Source of the DNA: Paeniglutamicibacter psychrophenolicus
Lineage (GTDB): Bacteria; Actinomycetota; Actinomycetes; Actinomycetales; Micrococcaceae
Assembly (NCBI RefSeq): GCF_030812255.1
Contig: NZ_JAUSSH010000014.1
Location: 49,581-113,580, forward strand
Direction of reading: 5' to 3'
DNA length: 64,000 bases
Part shown: piece by piece, positions 18,118 to 26,865 of the stretch
Numbering within the stretch: the stretch's first letter is position 1
Layout: each line of letters opens with the position of its first letter
Program-made: the position numbers and the translations under genes
The notes under the pieces: model-generated
The model's database searches: none
What the model was told of the DNA's origin: nothing
What the model saw: the letters and a program-made list of their open reading frames with translations, nothing else

Positions 18118-19605
18118 CTACTGCTTGTCGAGCTTCTGGATCGGGATCGCGGAGGTCTCGGGTTCCGCTGCCGCTGCCGAACCTCCGGATGCCGGGGCAT
18201 CCTCCGCGTTCGTTCCCGCCGTGTCCTTGTCCGGGTGTTCCTGGTTGCCGGCTTCGCCGCCCGCCTTGTTGTCCGAAGGATCCGCGGCAACAGGCGCCTT
18301 CGGGCCATCGGAGTTCGCGGACCCGGGTGCAGAAGCCTCGGCTGCCGAAACCTCGGATCCCGTGGCCGCTGAGGTCTCGGGTGCCGGCACCGGTTCCTTG
18401 GATGCCACCGGCGCGCTGGCCGGCTGCATCGGGGCTGCGGTCGGGATCGGCGGGGATGCCGGAGGGGCCGGCGCGGCACTCACGGGGGAGGGCAGGATCC
18501 GCATCGCGGAGGTTTCCGGCTCTGCGGGTTTCCCGGCGGGTTCCTTGTCCTCGGCGGTGTCCTTCGCGTCGTCGGCGCTGTCAATCCCGGTGACGGTGAC
18601 GCGTTCGTTGGAGGGAACCGGTTCGGGCGGTGCGTTCGCGGGCTCGGGTTTGGCCGCCCGCGGGGGCTCCACCACGGAGATGGGCTGGCCGCCGTATTCG
18701 GCGATGTCCGAATCCAGTTCCTCGAGCATGACCTTGGCCTCGGCGATGCGCTCGGCGTCGCCCCCGGCAATGGCCTTGACCAGCCACTGGGCGAGGGCGA
18801 ACTCGGCGGCCAGCGCCGCACGGCGCATGATGTGCGGATCGGCGCGGTCCCCGCGCACCGCGACATAGCTTTCGAAGGCGGCCTCGGCGAAGGACTGCTC
18901 GTGCACCGCCGCCAGCCAGGCGAAGTCGTCGGCCGGGTCCCCGACCTGCAGGTCCGTCCACCCGGTGACCGCCACGACCTTGGCGTCCTGGACCAGGAGC
19001 TGGTCTTCGTGCAGGTCCCCGTGGATAACGGTGGCGTTGAAGCGCCACAGCGCCACGTCCTCCAGCGCGTGTTCCCAGCGCCGCAGCAGCCGCGAGGGGA
19101 TCATGCCGGTGGTGGCCGCGGCGTCCAGCTCGTTGAGCCGGCGCTGGCGCACCTGCTCGGCGGTGCAGGAGGGCAAATCCGCGCGGTCGATGGCGGAGGC
19201 AGGCATCGAGTGGATCGCGGCCATCACGGTGCCCAGGTCCCGGGCGCAGCGCGAACCCTGCGCCACGAGGTCCTCCAGGGAGAACTGCTTGCCGGGCAGG
19301 TGGTTGTAGACGAAGGTGCGCAGCGGGCCCTGCCGCACGGTTCCGGCGACGGAGGGCAGCTGGAAGGGCAGCGAGGCGCGGATGCCGGCGGAGAAGGCGC
19401 GCAGCGCGGCCAGTTCCGATTCCAGGCGCATCGACGCTTCCTCGTGGCGGGGGGAGCGCACGCGCCAGCGGTTCTTGGCGGCGTCGACGATGAGCACCGA
19501 GTCGAAGTCATTGCCGTCGTCCGGCAACGAGGCCACGCCCGTGGGCGCCAAGCCGGGGACCGCAGCGGTGGCGATGGCAGCGAGTTCCATGGGAGAGCGT
19601 TTCAC
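18118..19605 (-). CDS. APH/Mph-like phosphotransferase with long disordered C-terminal tail
   Basis: 495 residues. Residues about 15-305 form an aminoglycoside/macrolide phosphotransferase-type kinase fold: 'FVYNHLPGKQFSLEDL', the catalytic loop 'VIHGDLHEDQLLV' and the metal-binding region 'VTGWTDLQVGDPADDFAWL'. Residues about 308-495 are Pro/Ala/Glu-rich and disordered, with three P-E-T-S-A motifs, the last near the C-terminal lysine-rich end. The substrate is unknown; lodged between adnB and nudC, a housekeeping role is more likely than drug resistance. GTG 19605 is preferred over ATG 19590, because TACGGT ends seven bases before the GTG (leaderless pattern). Confidence 0.8.
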   Translation of the reverse strand: MKRSPMELAAIATAAVPGLAPTGVASLPDDGNDFDSVLIVDAAKNRWRVRSPRHEEASMRLESELAALRAFSAGIRASLPFQLPSVAGTVRQGPLRTFVYNHLPGKQFSLEDLVAQGSRCARDLGTVMAAIHSMPASAIDRADLPSCTAEQVRQRRLNELDAAATTGMIPSRLLRRWEHALEDVALWRFNATVIHGDLHEDQLLVQDAKVVAVTGWTDLQVGDPADDFAWLAAVHEQSFAEAAFESYVAVRGDRADPHIMRRAALAAEFALAQWLVKAIAGGDAERIAEAKVMLEELDSDIAEYGGQPISVVEPPRAAKPEPANAPPEPVPSNERVTVTGIDSADDAKDTAEDKEPAGKPAEPETSAMRILPSPVSAAPAPPASPPIPTAAPMQPASAPVASKEPVPAPETSAATGSEVSAAEASAPGSANSDGPKAPVAADPSDNKAGGEAGNQEHPDKDTAGTNAEDAPASGGSAAAAEPETSAIPIQKLDKQ

Positions 19606-19612
19606 ATCCTCC

Positions 19613-19618
19613 ACCGTA
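19613..19618 (-). promoter_or_regulatory. -10 element of a leaderless promoter (phosphotransferase gene)
   Basis: TACGGT on the minus strand, seven bases before GTG 19605. The intervening GGAGGAT resembles a Shine-Dalgarno, but it is too close to the GTG (2 bases) and too far from ATG 19590 (17 bases). Confidence 0.5.
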
Positions 19619-19815
19619 GACCGCGAGGGCTGTTCGAGTCCTGCCGTGCGGCGGCGAGTCGCGTGTTTTGCGCCCATTCCCCGCCCGCCGCCGGCTTTCG
19701 TGCATCCCCGGGGCCGGGCCAGGCGGCTGCACCGGCCGCCGGCCCGCCCGCCGCGGAGGGTGCGCCGATAGCCACAACCGGGGCCCCGAAGTATGCGTTG
19801 TGGCGGTCGGGTCAG

Positions 19816-19821
19816 TACGGT
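19816..19821 (+). promoter_or_regulatory. -10 element of a leaderless promoter (nudC)
   Basis: TACGGT is followed by seven bases and then ATG 19829, with no Shine-Dalgarno. It mirrors the divergent phosphotransferase promoter about 200 bases away. Confidence 0.5.
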
Positions 19822-19828
19822 TGATGCT

Positions 19829-20794
19829 ATGAGCGATACCGTGCAGCAACCCGTCACCAGCCACCCCGAGCTAGGGGCCCTGCCCCTGGCCCGCACCGCC
19901 ATCGACCGCGGCTGCGAACGGCGCACCCAGGCCGGCTGGCTCGATGCGCTGCGCGCGGACCCCCGGACCCGGCACCTGGTGATGATCGGCGGCCGCGCCC
20001 GGGTGCTCGACGGTGAACTGGTGCTGCTTGAGGGCACGCAGGTCCCGGCCGGGGGGACCGAGATCTACCTGGGCTCCGACGGCAGCACCGAAATCGTGCT
20101 GCATTCCTTCCCCGAGTCCCCGGCCGCCGGCGACGGTGCGGCCGGCACTGCCGCCACCCACCCGGAGCAGTGGCTGGGCCTGCGCGATGTCGCCGCCGGG
20201 CTCGGCGCGCGCGATGCCGGGATGTTCGTCGAGGCCGTGGCCATCGCCAACTGGAACCACTCGATGAACTTCTGCCCGGGCTGCGGCGGGAAGCTGCAGT
20301 TGCGCGACTCCGGCTGGGTCAAGCACTGCGCCGCGGAGGGCCTCGAGCATTTCCCGCGCACCGACCCGGCCGTCATCGTGGCCATCACCGACGAGGACGA
20401 CCGGCTGCTGCTGGGCGCCAACAAGGCCTGGGGCGGCACCCGCTTCTCCACCCTGGCCGGGTTCGTCGAGCCCGGGGAATCCCTGGAATCGGCGGTCATC
20501 CGCGAGGTCGCCGAGGAATCCGGGGTGATCGTGCAGAACCCCCGCTACATGGGCTCCCAGCCCTGGCCCTTTCCGCGCTCGCTGATGCTCGGGTTCACCG
20601 CCACCGCGACGGGCACCGAGCTGGTGCCCGACGGGGTGGAGATCATCGACCTGCGCTGGTTCACCCGGGAGGAGCTGGCCGCCGAGGTCCGCTCCGGCGC
20701 CATCGCGGTGCCCTCGGGCGCCTCGATCGCCAGCGCATTGATCGAACACTGGTTCGGCGGCGTGCTGCCCGAACCCGAACGCCTGGAAAACTAG
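19829..20794 (+). CDS. nudC: NudC, NAD(+) diphosphatase / mRNA de-NADding Nudix hydrolase
   Basis: 321 residues. It cleaves the pyrophosphate of NAD(H), and in other bacteria removes NAD caps from RNA. A zinc ribbon precedes the Nudix domain ('FCPGCGGKL'). The Nudix box is complete: G-F-V-E-P-G-E-S-L-E-S, then AVIREVAEESGV. The NudC-type tail motif is 'SQPWPFPRSLMLGF'. The zinc ribbon shows only three of four cysteines: where the second CxxC is expected the sequence is 'KHCAAEGLEHFPR'. It ends three bases before uvrD2 starts, so the two form an operon. Confidence 0.93.
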   Translation: MSDTVQQPVTSHPELGALPLARTAIDRGCERRTQAGWLDALRADPRTRHLVMIGGRARVLDGELVLLEGTQVPAGGTEIYLGSDGSTEIVLHSFPESPAAGDGAAGTAATHPEQWLGLRDVAAGLGARDAGMFVEAVAIANWNHSMNFCPGCGGKLQLRDSGWVKHCAAEGLEHFPRTDPAVIVAITDEDDRLLLGANKAWGGTRFSTLAGFVEPGESLESAVIREVAEESGVIVQNPRYMGSQPWPFPRSLMLGFTATATGTELVPDGVEIIDLRWFTREELAAEVRSGAIAVPSGASIASALIEHWFGGVLPEPERLEN

Positions 20795-20797
20795 GAC

Positions 20798-22945
20798 ATG
20801 GACGAAGCAACCGGAACCAGCGCCCTGGAGGAGAGGATCCTCGGCGGGCTGGACGATGAACAGCGCATGGTCGCCACGACGCTGCGCGGCCCGCTGTGCG
20901 TGCTGGCCGGGGCCGGCACCGGCAAGACCCGCGCCATCACCCACCGCATCGCCTACGGCGTGCACACCGGGGTGTACAAGCCCTCCTCGATGCTCGCGGT
21001 GACCTTCACCGCCCGGGCGGCGGCGGAAATGCGCTCACGGCTGCGCGAACTGGGCGCCGGGGCCGTGCAGACCCGCACCTTCCACGCCGCCGCGCTGCGC
21101 CAGCTGCAGTACTTCTGGCCGCAGGCCATCGGCGGGAACCTGCCCAACATCGTCGACTACAAGGCGCCGCTGATCACCGAGGCGGCACGCCGGCTGCGCT
21201 CCAACGCGGACCGCGCCACGGTGCGCGACCTGGCCAGCGAGATCGAATGGGCGAAGGTCTCGATGCTGACCCCCGAGTCCTACGTCGCCGCCGCCGCGGC
21301 CGCCGACCGCGGGGAACCCGGCGGGCTGGACCCGACCACCGTCGCGCGGATCTTCCAGTCCTACGAGGACGTGAAGACCGATCGGCAGTACATCGACTTC
21401 GAGGACGTCTTGCTGCTCACCGTCGCGATCCTGGAGGACGACGAGCGGGTCGCGGCCTCGGTGCGCGGCCAGTACCGGCACTTCGTGGTCGACGAGTACC
21501 AGGACGTTTCCCCGCTGCAGCAGCGCCTGCTGGATCTGTGGCTCGGCGGGCGCGACGAGCTGTGCGTGGTGGGAGACGCCTCGCAGACCATCTACTCCTT
21601 CACCGGCGCCACCCCGCGGCACCTGCTGGACTTCACCGCGCGCTACGAGCACGCCCCGGTGGTCAAGCTGGTGCGCGACTACCGTTCCACCCCGCAGGTG
21701 GTGCACCTGGCCAACCGGGTGCTGGCCGCCCGCCGCCCCGAGGCCGGGGTCCCGGACCGCGACCACCCCTGGCCCACGCCGCTGGAACTGATCGCGCAGC
21801 GCGAGAACGGCCCGGAGCCCAGCTTCTTCGAGGCGAAGGACGACGAGGCCGAGGCCGCGGAGATCGCGCAGCGGATCAAGAAGCTCATCGCCGCCGGGAC
21901 CCCCGCGGCGGAAATCGCGATCCTGTACCGGACCAACGGGCAGTCCGCCGCCTACGAGCAGGCGCTGGCCTCCGCCGGGGTCGGCTACCTGCTGCGCGGC
22001 GGGGAACGCTTCTTCGCCCGGCGCGAGGTCCGCGACGCGATGCTGCAATTGCGCTCCGCCGCCCGCCACGCCACCACCGGGGCCGACGGCGACTCGGTCC
22101 CGAAGCTGACCCGCGACATCCTGGTCTCCCTGGGCTACAGCGCCACGGCCCCGGCCGCCTCCGGCGCGGTGCGCGAGAAGTGGGAGTCGCTCTCCGCCCT
22201 GGTGGCGCTCGCCGACGAGATGGCCGAGGCGCGCGCCGGGGCCGAGACCCCGTTCACCCTGGGGCTCTTCGTCGCCGAGCTGGAGGAGCGCGCCGCCAGC
22301 CAGCACGCACCGACGCTGCAGGGCGTCACCCTGGCCTCGCTGCATGCGGCCAAGGGCCTGGAATGGGACGCGGTGTTCCTGGTCGGGCTCTCCGAGGGGC
22401 TGATGCCGATCTCCTTCGCCGACGACCAGGCCGGGTACGACGAGGAACGCCGGCTGCTCTATGTGGGCATCACCCGTGCCCGGATGCACCTGGGCCTGTC
22501 CTGGTCCCTGGCACGCACCCCCGGGGGACGGGCCAACCGGCGGCCCTCGCGCTTCCTGGACGGGCTGCGCCCGGCGGGAACCTCCTCGACGGCCGCGGCC
22601 CCGCGGGCCACCCGGCGGCGGGCCCCGGCCGGTCCGCCGATGTGCCGGGTCTGCGGCACGCTGCTGACTTCCGCCACCGAGCGGAAGCTGGGCCGCTGCG
22701 GGAACTGCCCCGCAGGCTACGACGAGGCCGTGTTCGAATCCCTGCGCGCCTGGCGGCTGTCGGTCGCCCAGGCCAACTCGCTGCCGGCCTTCGTGATCTT
22801 CACCGATGCGACGCTGATGGCGATTGCCGAGGCGAAGCCCTCCGGGCTCTCGGACCTGGGCCGGGTCTCGGGGGTCGGCAAGGGCAAGCTCGAGCGCTAC
22901 GGCGAGGCGGTGCTGGCGATCCTGGGCGGGGAAAGCCTGGACTGA
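20798..22945 (+). CDS. uvrD2: UvrD2-type SF1 DNA helicase with HRDC domain
   Basis: 715 residues. The motor has 'DDEQRMVATT' (Q-motif), 'AGAGTGKTRA' (Walker A), 'VDEYQDVSPLQQ' (Walker B) and 'SLHAAKGLEWDAVFLVGL' (motif V). C-terminal to it lie a four-cysteine zinc module ('CRVCGTLL' and 'CGNC') and an HRDC domain ending 'GVGKGKLERYGEAVLAIL'. This architecture defines mycobacterial UvrD2, which unwinds 3'-tailed DNA and uses the tetracysteine module for helicase activity. It starts three bases after nudC. Confidence 0.94.
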   Translation: MDEATGTSALEERILGGLDDEQRMVATTLRGPLCVLAGAGTGKTRAITHRIAYGVHTGVYKPSSMLAVTFTARAAAEMRSRLRELGAGAVQTRTFHAAALRQLQYFWPQAIGGNLPNIVDYKAPLITEAARRLRSNADRATVRDLASEIEWAKVSMLTPESYVAAAAAADRGEPGGLDPTTVARIFQSYEDVKTDRQYIDFEDVLLLTVAILEDDERVAASVRGQYRHFVVDEYQDVSPLQQRLLDLWLGGRDELCVVGDASQTIYSFTGATPRHLLDFTARYEHAPVVKLVRDYRSTPQVVHLANRVLAARRPEAGVPDRDHPWPTPLELIAQRENGPEPSFFEAKDDEAEAAEIAQRIKKLIAAGTPAAEIAILYRTNGQSAAYEQALASAGVGYLLRGGERFFARREVRDAMLQLRSAARHATTGADGDSVPKLTRDILVSLGYSATAPAASGAVREKWESLSALVALADEMAEARAGAETPFTLGLFVAELEERAASQHAPTLQGVTLASLHAAKGLEWDAVFLVGLSEGLMPISFADDQAGYDEERRLLYVGITRARMHLGLSWSLARTPGGRANRRPSRFLDGLRPAGTSSTAAAPRATRRRAPAGPPMCRVCGTLLTSATERKLGRCGNCPAGYDEAVFESLRAWRLSVAQANSLPAFVIFTDATLMAIAEAKPSGLSDLGRVSGVGKGKLERYGEAVLAILGGESLD

Positions 22946-23043
22946 CCGGCCTCGCGATCCGCCGGGATTCCCGGAATCGACCGACCGACTAGGCCGGGCT
23001 CCGGTGCAACGCAGGATTCCGGACCGTGCGGGGGAGCGGGGCT

Positions 23044-24102
23044 TCAGGCGGCCAGCGAGTCCAGGCAGTTGCAGCGCGGCCGCGCCTTGGCCGGAACCAT
23101 GGTGGTTGACCCGGTGGGCAGGTCGCACACGAGCATCGAGCCGGCGGCGGCGGGGATGTTGATGCGGTCCAGCACCATCAGCACCTGCATCGCGGCCATC
23201 CCCGCGGCGACGGCGGCCAGCGACGCCTCCGGGCGCAGCCCCGGGACCCGCGCGCCGACCCCGGTGTCGGCGAGCATCCGCAGCGTCGGGTCGCACTGTT
23301 CCCACACGCAGTGTTCGCACATGGTCAGCCCCGGAAGGCACAGCGGGCCGAGGTTCATCCCCGAATCGGTGAACAGCACCGGCAGCATCGCGGCATCCGT
23401 GGCCAGCGATTCCAGCGGCGGGAGCATGCCGCCGGAGATCACCACCGCCATGTCCAGCGGCGGGGCGGCGGGGCTCCGGTGCCCGGTCTCGGCCACCACC
23501 AGATGCGGGTACAGGGGTGCCAGCGCCCGCGCCGTGGCGCGGGCCCGCGGGGTGCCGACGCTGCCGATGCCGGTGGTCCCGGCGCCCAGGTCCCCGGCAT
23601 CCATCGACGTCGCATCGCTGAGCATCAGCGAACCGACGCCCGCTGCTGCCAGGATGTGCGCCAACAGCTGGCCCATCCTCCCGCATCCCTGCAGCGCGAC
23701 CCGGGCACCGGCCCGGCGTGCGAGCACCTCGGCCGCGTCCATCTGGTAGGCCGCGCTCCACTGCCGCACATCGGGCACCAGCCGCGCCCCGAGCCCGTGG
23801 CCGGATCCCGGCCGGGCTCCGGGCGGCACCTGGGCCGGGGTGTCCAGCAGCACCGGGGCCAACATCGCCAGGATCTCGCTGCGCCGGGCGGCATCGGGTC
23901 CCTGCTCCTTCGGCTGGCCTTTCGCGTGGTCCGCCGTGTGGTCCGTGGGTGCCGAGGGGCCGTGCCCGTCATCGCCCAGGGAGAGCACGAACCGCTTTTC
24001 GGCGGCGCTCAGCCCGGTTATCCACCGGGCGCGCTGCCCGGTGCCGATTTGCACCACGCCCTCCATTAGGCTGAGTACCTGCAAGCCCGGGTTGATCCTC
24101 AT
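23044..24102 (-). CDS. ThiF/E1-like protein of the RiPP leader-binding type (orphan)
   Basis: 352 residues. Residues 1-45 ('LQVLSLMEGVVQIGTGQRAR') resemble the small N-terminal domain of ocin-ThiF-type proteins that bind RiPP leader peptides. The Rossmann part has 'GCGRMGQLLAHILAAAGVGS'. The ATP contact motif of active E1 enzymes (DxDxVExSNLxRQ) is replaced by a stretch around 'DATSMDAGDLGAG'. 'LGPLCLPGLTMCEHCVWEQC' matches the zinc-binding 'GPlvlPGxtxCxxC' segment of that family, and 'CNC' near the end may complete the site. Adenylation looks unlikely. No YcaO enzyme or precursor peptide gene is present. ATG 24102 has AAGGAG seven bases upstream. It is divergent from the metallopeptidase, 215 bases apart. 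Confidence 0.72.
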   Translation of the reverse strand: MRINPGLQVLSLMEGVVQIGTGQRARWITGLSAAEKRFVLSLGDDGHGPSAPTDHTADHAKGQPKEQGPDAARRSEILAMLAPVLLDTPAQVPPGARPGSGHGLGARLVPDVRQWSAAYQMDAAEVLARRAGARVALQGCGRMGQLLAHILAAAGVGSLMLSDATSMDAGDLGAGTTGIGSVGTPRARATARALAPLYPHLVVAETGHRSPAAPPLDMAVVISGGMLPPLESLATDAAMLPVLFTDSGMNLGPLCLPGLTMCEHCVWEQCDPTLRMLADTGVGARVPGLRPEASLAAVAAGMAAMQVLMVLDRINIPAAAGSMLVCDLPTGSTTMVPAKARPRCNCLDSLAA

Positions 24103-24317
24103 GATGTTGCTCCTTCGGGAACGGCGGCCCCGGCGCGAATCCTCGTGGCCGGTGCCCTGCATGAACCCATCGTGGCACCGGGCCGCGAACGCCGCCGTGG
24201 TTATCCACACCCCGGAGCGGGAAAGCGGCGCGGCGGCGGCACCGGAGCTGCGGCACCGGGGCAAGGTCCGCGGACGGCAGGAACACGGCAGCACATGCAC
24301 GGCGGAAAGGACACAAC

Positions 24318-25025
24318 ATGCGCACCCAACCATCCACCATCGAATACGTGGACGAAACGGGCACCCCCATCCGCGTGGTGCGCTCGGCCCGGCGCAAGAA
24401 GACGATCTCCGGGGCGTGGAAGCAGGACACCATGGTGGTCTCCGTGCCCGCGGGCCTCACCGAGCACGCCGAGCGCATGCTGGTGGCCGACATGGTCAAG
24501 AAGGTCATGCGCAAGGTCGTCCGCGGCACCGGGACGGACCCCGATGCCGTGCTGCTGGCCCGGGCACACGCCATGGACGCGGAGCTTTTCGGACGCCTTG
24601 CCGCACCGGCCTCGGTGCGCTGGGTCTCGAACCAGAACTCGCGCTGGGGTTCGGCCAGCCTCCAGACCCGGCGGATCCGGCTCTCGGACCGGCTCCGGTC
24701 GATGCCGCAGTGGGTGCAGGACTACGTGCTGGCCCACGAACTGGCCCACCTGGTGGAGCCGCGCGATGGCCACGGCCCGCGGTTCAAGGCCGCCTTGTCG
24801 CGCTACCCGCGGGTGCACGATGCCAACATCTTCCTGTCCGGGGCCAGCCACGGCTTCCACGCGGCCAAGACCGCCGCGGCGCAACCGGCACAGGTGCTGG
24901 AGGCGGACGACGACTTCGACGACTTCGGGGACCTCGACGAACTCGGTGGCCCCGGGGCCCCGGACGGTTTCGGCGGCGGTGTCCACGGCGGGGAAGCGGA
25001 CGATCCGTACCGGTTGTTCGGCTAG
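24318..25025 (+). CDS. YgjP/M48-type zinc metallopeptidase (DUF45)
   Basis: 235 residues. The zinc site is 'VLAHELAHLVEPRDGHGPRF': His140, Glu141 and His144 of HELAH, with the third ligand His152. Ahead of it is the family signature 'NSRWGSASLQTRRIRLSDRL'. After residue 175 the chain is acidic and Gly-rich. It has no signal peptide or membrane segment, so it is cytosolic. AAAGGA sits six bases before ATG 24318. Targets of this family are poorly known. Confidence 0.85.
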   Translation: MRTQPSTIEYVDETGTPIRVVRSARRKKTISGAWKQDTMVVSVPAGLTEHAERMLVADMVKKVMRKVVRGTGTDPDAVLLARAHAMDAELFGRLAAPASVRWVSNQNSRWGSASLQTRRIRLSDRLRSMPQWVQDYVLAHELAHLVEPRDGHGPRFKAALSRYPRVHDANIFLSGASHGFHAAKTAAAQPAQVLEADDDFDDFGDLDELGGPGAPDGFGGGVHGGEADDPYRLFG

Positions 25026-25060
25026 GCCGGCCCGGTGGCCGTAGCCACCGGGAAACGCGA

Positions 25061-25093
25061 AGGGGTGCCGGCGCGCAATGCGCCGGCACCCCT
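25061..25093. terminator. Bidirectional terminator between convergent metalloprotease genes
   Basis: A perfect 14-bp stem, AGGGGTGCCGGCGC/GCGCCGGCACCCCT, with a five-base loop, 35 bases after the DUF45 stop and 42 bases past the end of the minus-strand gene. Confidence 0.8.
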
Positions 25094-25135
25094 TGTCCAA
25101 AAACCACCACTGCCGGCGGACCGACCGCCGGTGGA

Positions 25136-26656
25136 CTACTTGTCGGTGGAGCCGTCCGTGGGATTGCCCGCTTCGGGACCCTTGTCGGTTCCGTCTCCGT
25201 CGGTTCCGTCTGTTTCCCCGGTACCGTCGGTTCCGTCTGTTTCCGCGGTTCCGTCGGCATCGCCGGTCTCGTCGCCGCCGGCGGGCTCGTCGAACCCTCC
25301 GTCGAGCAGCTTGCTCAGCGCGGCGTCGATGTCATCCATGCTGGCCTCGGCCAGCTGGCGGCGCGAGGTGAACCCGGTCGGGTCCATCAGGTCCTCTTCG
25401 GTCGGCAACAGGTCGGGATGCGCCCACACGGCGTCACGCCCCTCCTGCCCGCGCTCGGTCAACAGGTGCGCCCAAAGGGCCGCCGCCTCGCGCAGGCGCC
25501 GCGGACGCAATTCCAGTCCCACCAGCGAGGCGAACGCGTTCTCCGCCGGTCCGCCGGTGGCCCGGCGGCGCCGGATGGTCTCGCGCAGCCGGGTTGCCTG
25601 GGGCAGGTTCACCGCGGCCGCGGCGACGACTTCGTCGACCCAGCCCTCGATCAGCGCAAGCACCAGCTCGAGCTTGGCCAGCGCGGTTTCCTGCGCCGCG
25701 GTGCGCTGGGGCATGAACAGCCCCTCGCCCATCAGGGACTGGAAGGACTCGGGATTGCCCGGGTCGATGTCCCGCACGGCTTCCTCGATGCGCGACATGT
25801 CGATGTGGATGCCGCGGGCGTAGGCCTCCACCGAGGAGATCACCGAGGAGCGCAGCCACGGCACGCGGTTGAACAACCGGGCGTGGGCGCATTCGCGCAA
25901 CGCGGCGAAGAGCAGGATCTCCTGCTCGGGAACCTCCAGGCCCTCGCCGAACGCGGCGAGGTTGGTCGGCACCAGCGCGGGGGTGGACCCGGCCAGCGGA
26001 AGGCCGATGTCGGTGGCGCCCAGCACGTCCTTGGCCAGGCCGCCGACGGCCGTGCCCAGTTGCATGCCGAACATGGTGCCGCCCAGGGACTGGAGCATGC
26101 CCTGCGCCCCGCCCATCATCGGGCGCATCTGCTCGGGGATCTGCTCGGAGAGCGCGGAGGTGATGGCCTTGCCGACGGACTCGGCGACCGGCGTGGTCAG
26201 CGACTTCCACACCGGCATGGTCTTTTCGACCCACTCGGCGCGGGAGAAGGCGCGGCATTCGCTGCCGTCGGCCTCGAACACCGTGGCGGCATCGAGCCAC
26301 ATCTCGGCCAGCCGGGCCGCGGATGCCACGGCGGCGGCGCGGGATGCGGAAACCGAGGGGTCGTCCTTGGCGATGGCCTGGCGTGCCGCATCGGTGGCCA
26401 TCTTCCAGTTCACCGGGCCGGAGCCGCCCTGAGACATGGCGGACATCATGGCCTGGGCCTGCGCCATCATCTGCGCCATGGCCTCGGGGTTGTTGGACAG
26501 GCCCATGGCCTCGCCCAGGCCCTCGGGAAGGTTCTTCGGGTCGAATCCGCCGGCGCCGCCAAAGAGCGAGCCGAACATCTCGGAGAACGGATCCTTCGGG
26601 TTCTCGTCGTCGTTGCCGGAGTCGTCGGGTCGGTTTGATGGGGGATTCTCAGCCAT
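25136..26656 (-). CDS. Zinc-dependent metalloprotease-like protein, DUF2342
   Basis: 506 residues. An N-terminal Gly/Met-rich stretch ('NNPEAMAQMMAQAQAMMS') precedes the DUF2342 helical domain. The putative metal motif is in 'ALRECAHARLFNRVPWL', that is RECAH where classic proteases have HExxH. The role is unknown; it is conserved next to the PDZ-S16 protease and UPF0182 genes in actinobacteria (recalled from mycobacterial gene order). The last 60 residues are a Thr-Asp-Gly repeat tail ('TDGTDGTGETDGTDG'). TACCGT ends six bases before ATG 26656 and no Shine-Dalgarno is present, so the message is probably leaderless. It is divergent from the S16 gene. Confidence 0.85.
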   Translation of the reverse strand: MAENPPSNRPDDSGNDDENPKDPFSEMFGSLFGGAGGFDPKNLPEGLGEAMGLSNNPEAMAQMMAQAQAMMSAMSQGGSGPVNWKMATDAARQAIAKDDPSVSASRAAAVASAARLAEMWLDAATVFEADGSECRAFSRAEWVEKTMPVWKSLTTPVAESVGKAITSALSEQIPEQMRPMMGGAQGMLQSLGGTMFGMQLGTAVGGLAKDVLGATDIGLPLAGSTPALVPTNLAAFGEGLEVPEQEILLFAALRECAHARLFNRVPWLRSSVISSVEAYARGIHIDMSRIEEAVRDIDPGNPESFQSLMGEGLFMPQRTAAQETALAKLELVLALIEGWVDEVVAAAAVNLPQATRLRETIRRRRATGGPAENAFASLVGLELRPRRLREAAALWAHLLTERGQEGRDAVWAHPDLLPTEEDLMDPTGFTSRRQLAEASMDDIDAALSKLLDGGFDEPAGGDETGDADGTAETDGTDGTGETDGTDGDGTDKGPEAGNPTDGSTDK

Positions 26657-26662
26657 GGTTCA

Positions 26663-26668
26663 ACGGTA
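26663..26668 (-). promoter_or_regulatory. -10 element of a leaderless promoter (DUF2342 gene)
   Basis: TACCGT on the minus strand, six bases before ATG 26656. Confidence 0.5.
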
Positions 26669-26788
26669 CCCCCGGGCCAGGGCATCGGCCCAAGCTCCGC
26701 GTTGCCAGTTCGCTGTGGGCACATCGGAACCTGCTGTGAAGCAGCGCCCCGCATCCGTGCCGCTTCCGGCCGCCGCGGCCCGGGCTTG

Positions 26789-26794
26789 TAGGCT
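26789..26794 (+). promoter_or_regulatory. Probable -10 element (TAGGCT) of the PDZ-S16 protease gene
   Basis: TAGGCT lies 71 bases upstream of GTG 26866, implying a leader of about 65 bases. Confidence 0.4.
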
Positions 26795-26865
26795 TGAGGC
26801 TGCGCGTGGCGCGCGGCGCACGCCTCGCCCCGCGGGCGCAGAGACCAGCAATGAAAGAGGGAATC

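Noticed and set aside
26851..26865. ATG 26851 as the start of the PDZ-S16 protease
   Set aside because: It has no ribosome site. AAAGAGG within these bases is ideally placed for GTG 26866.
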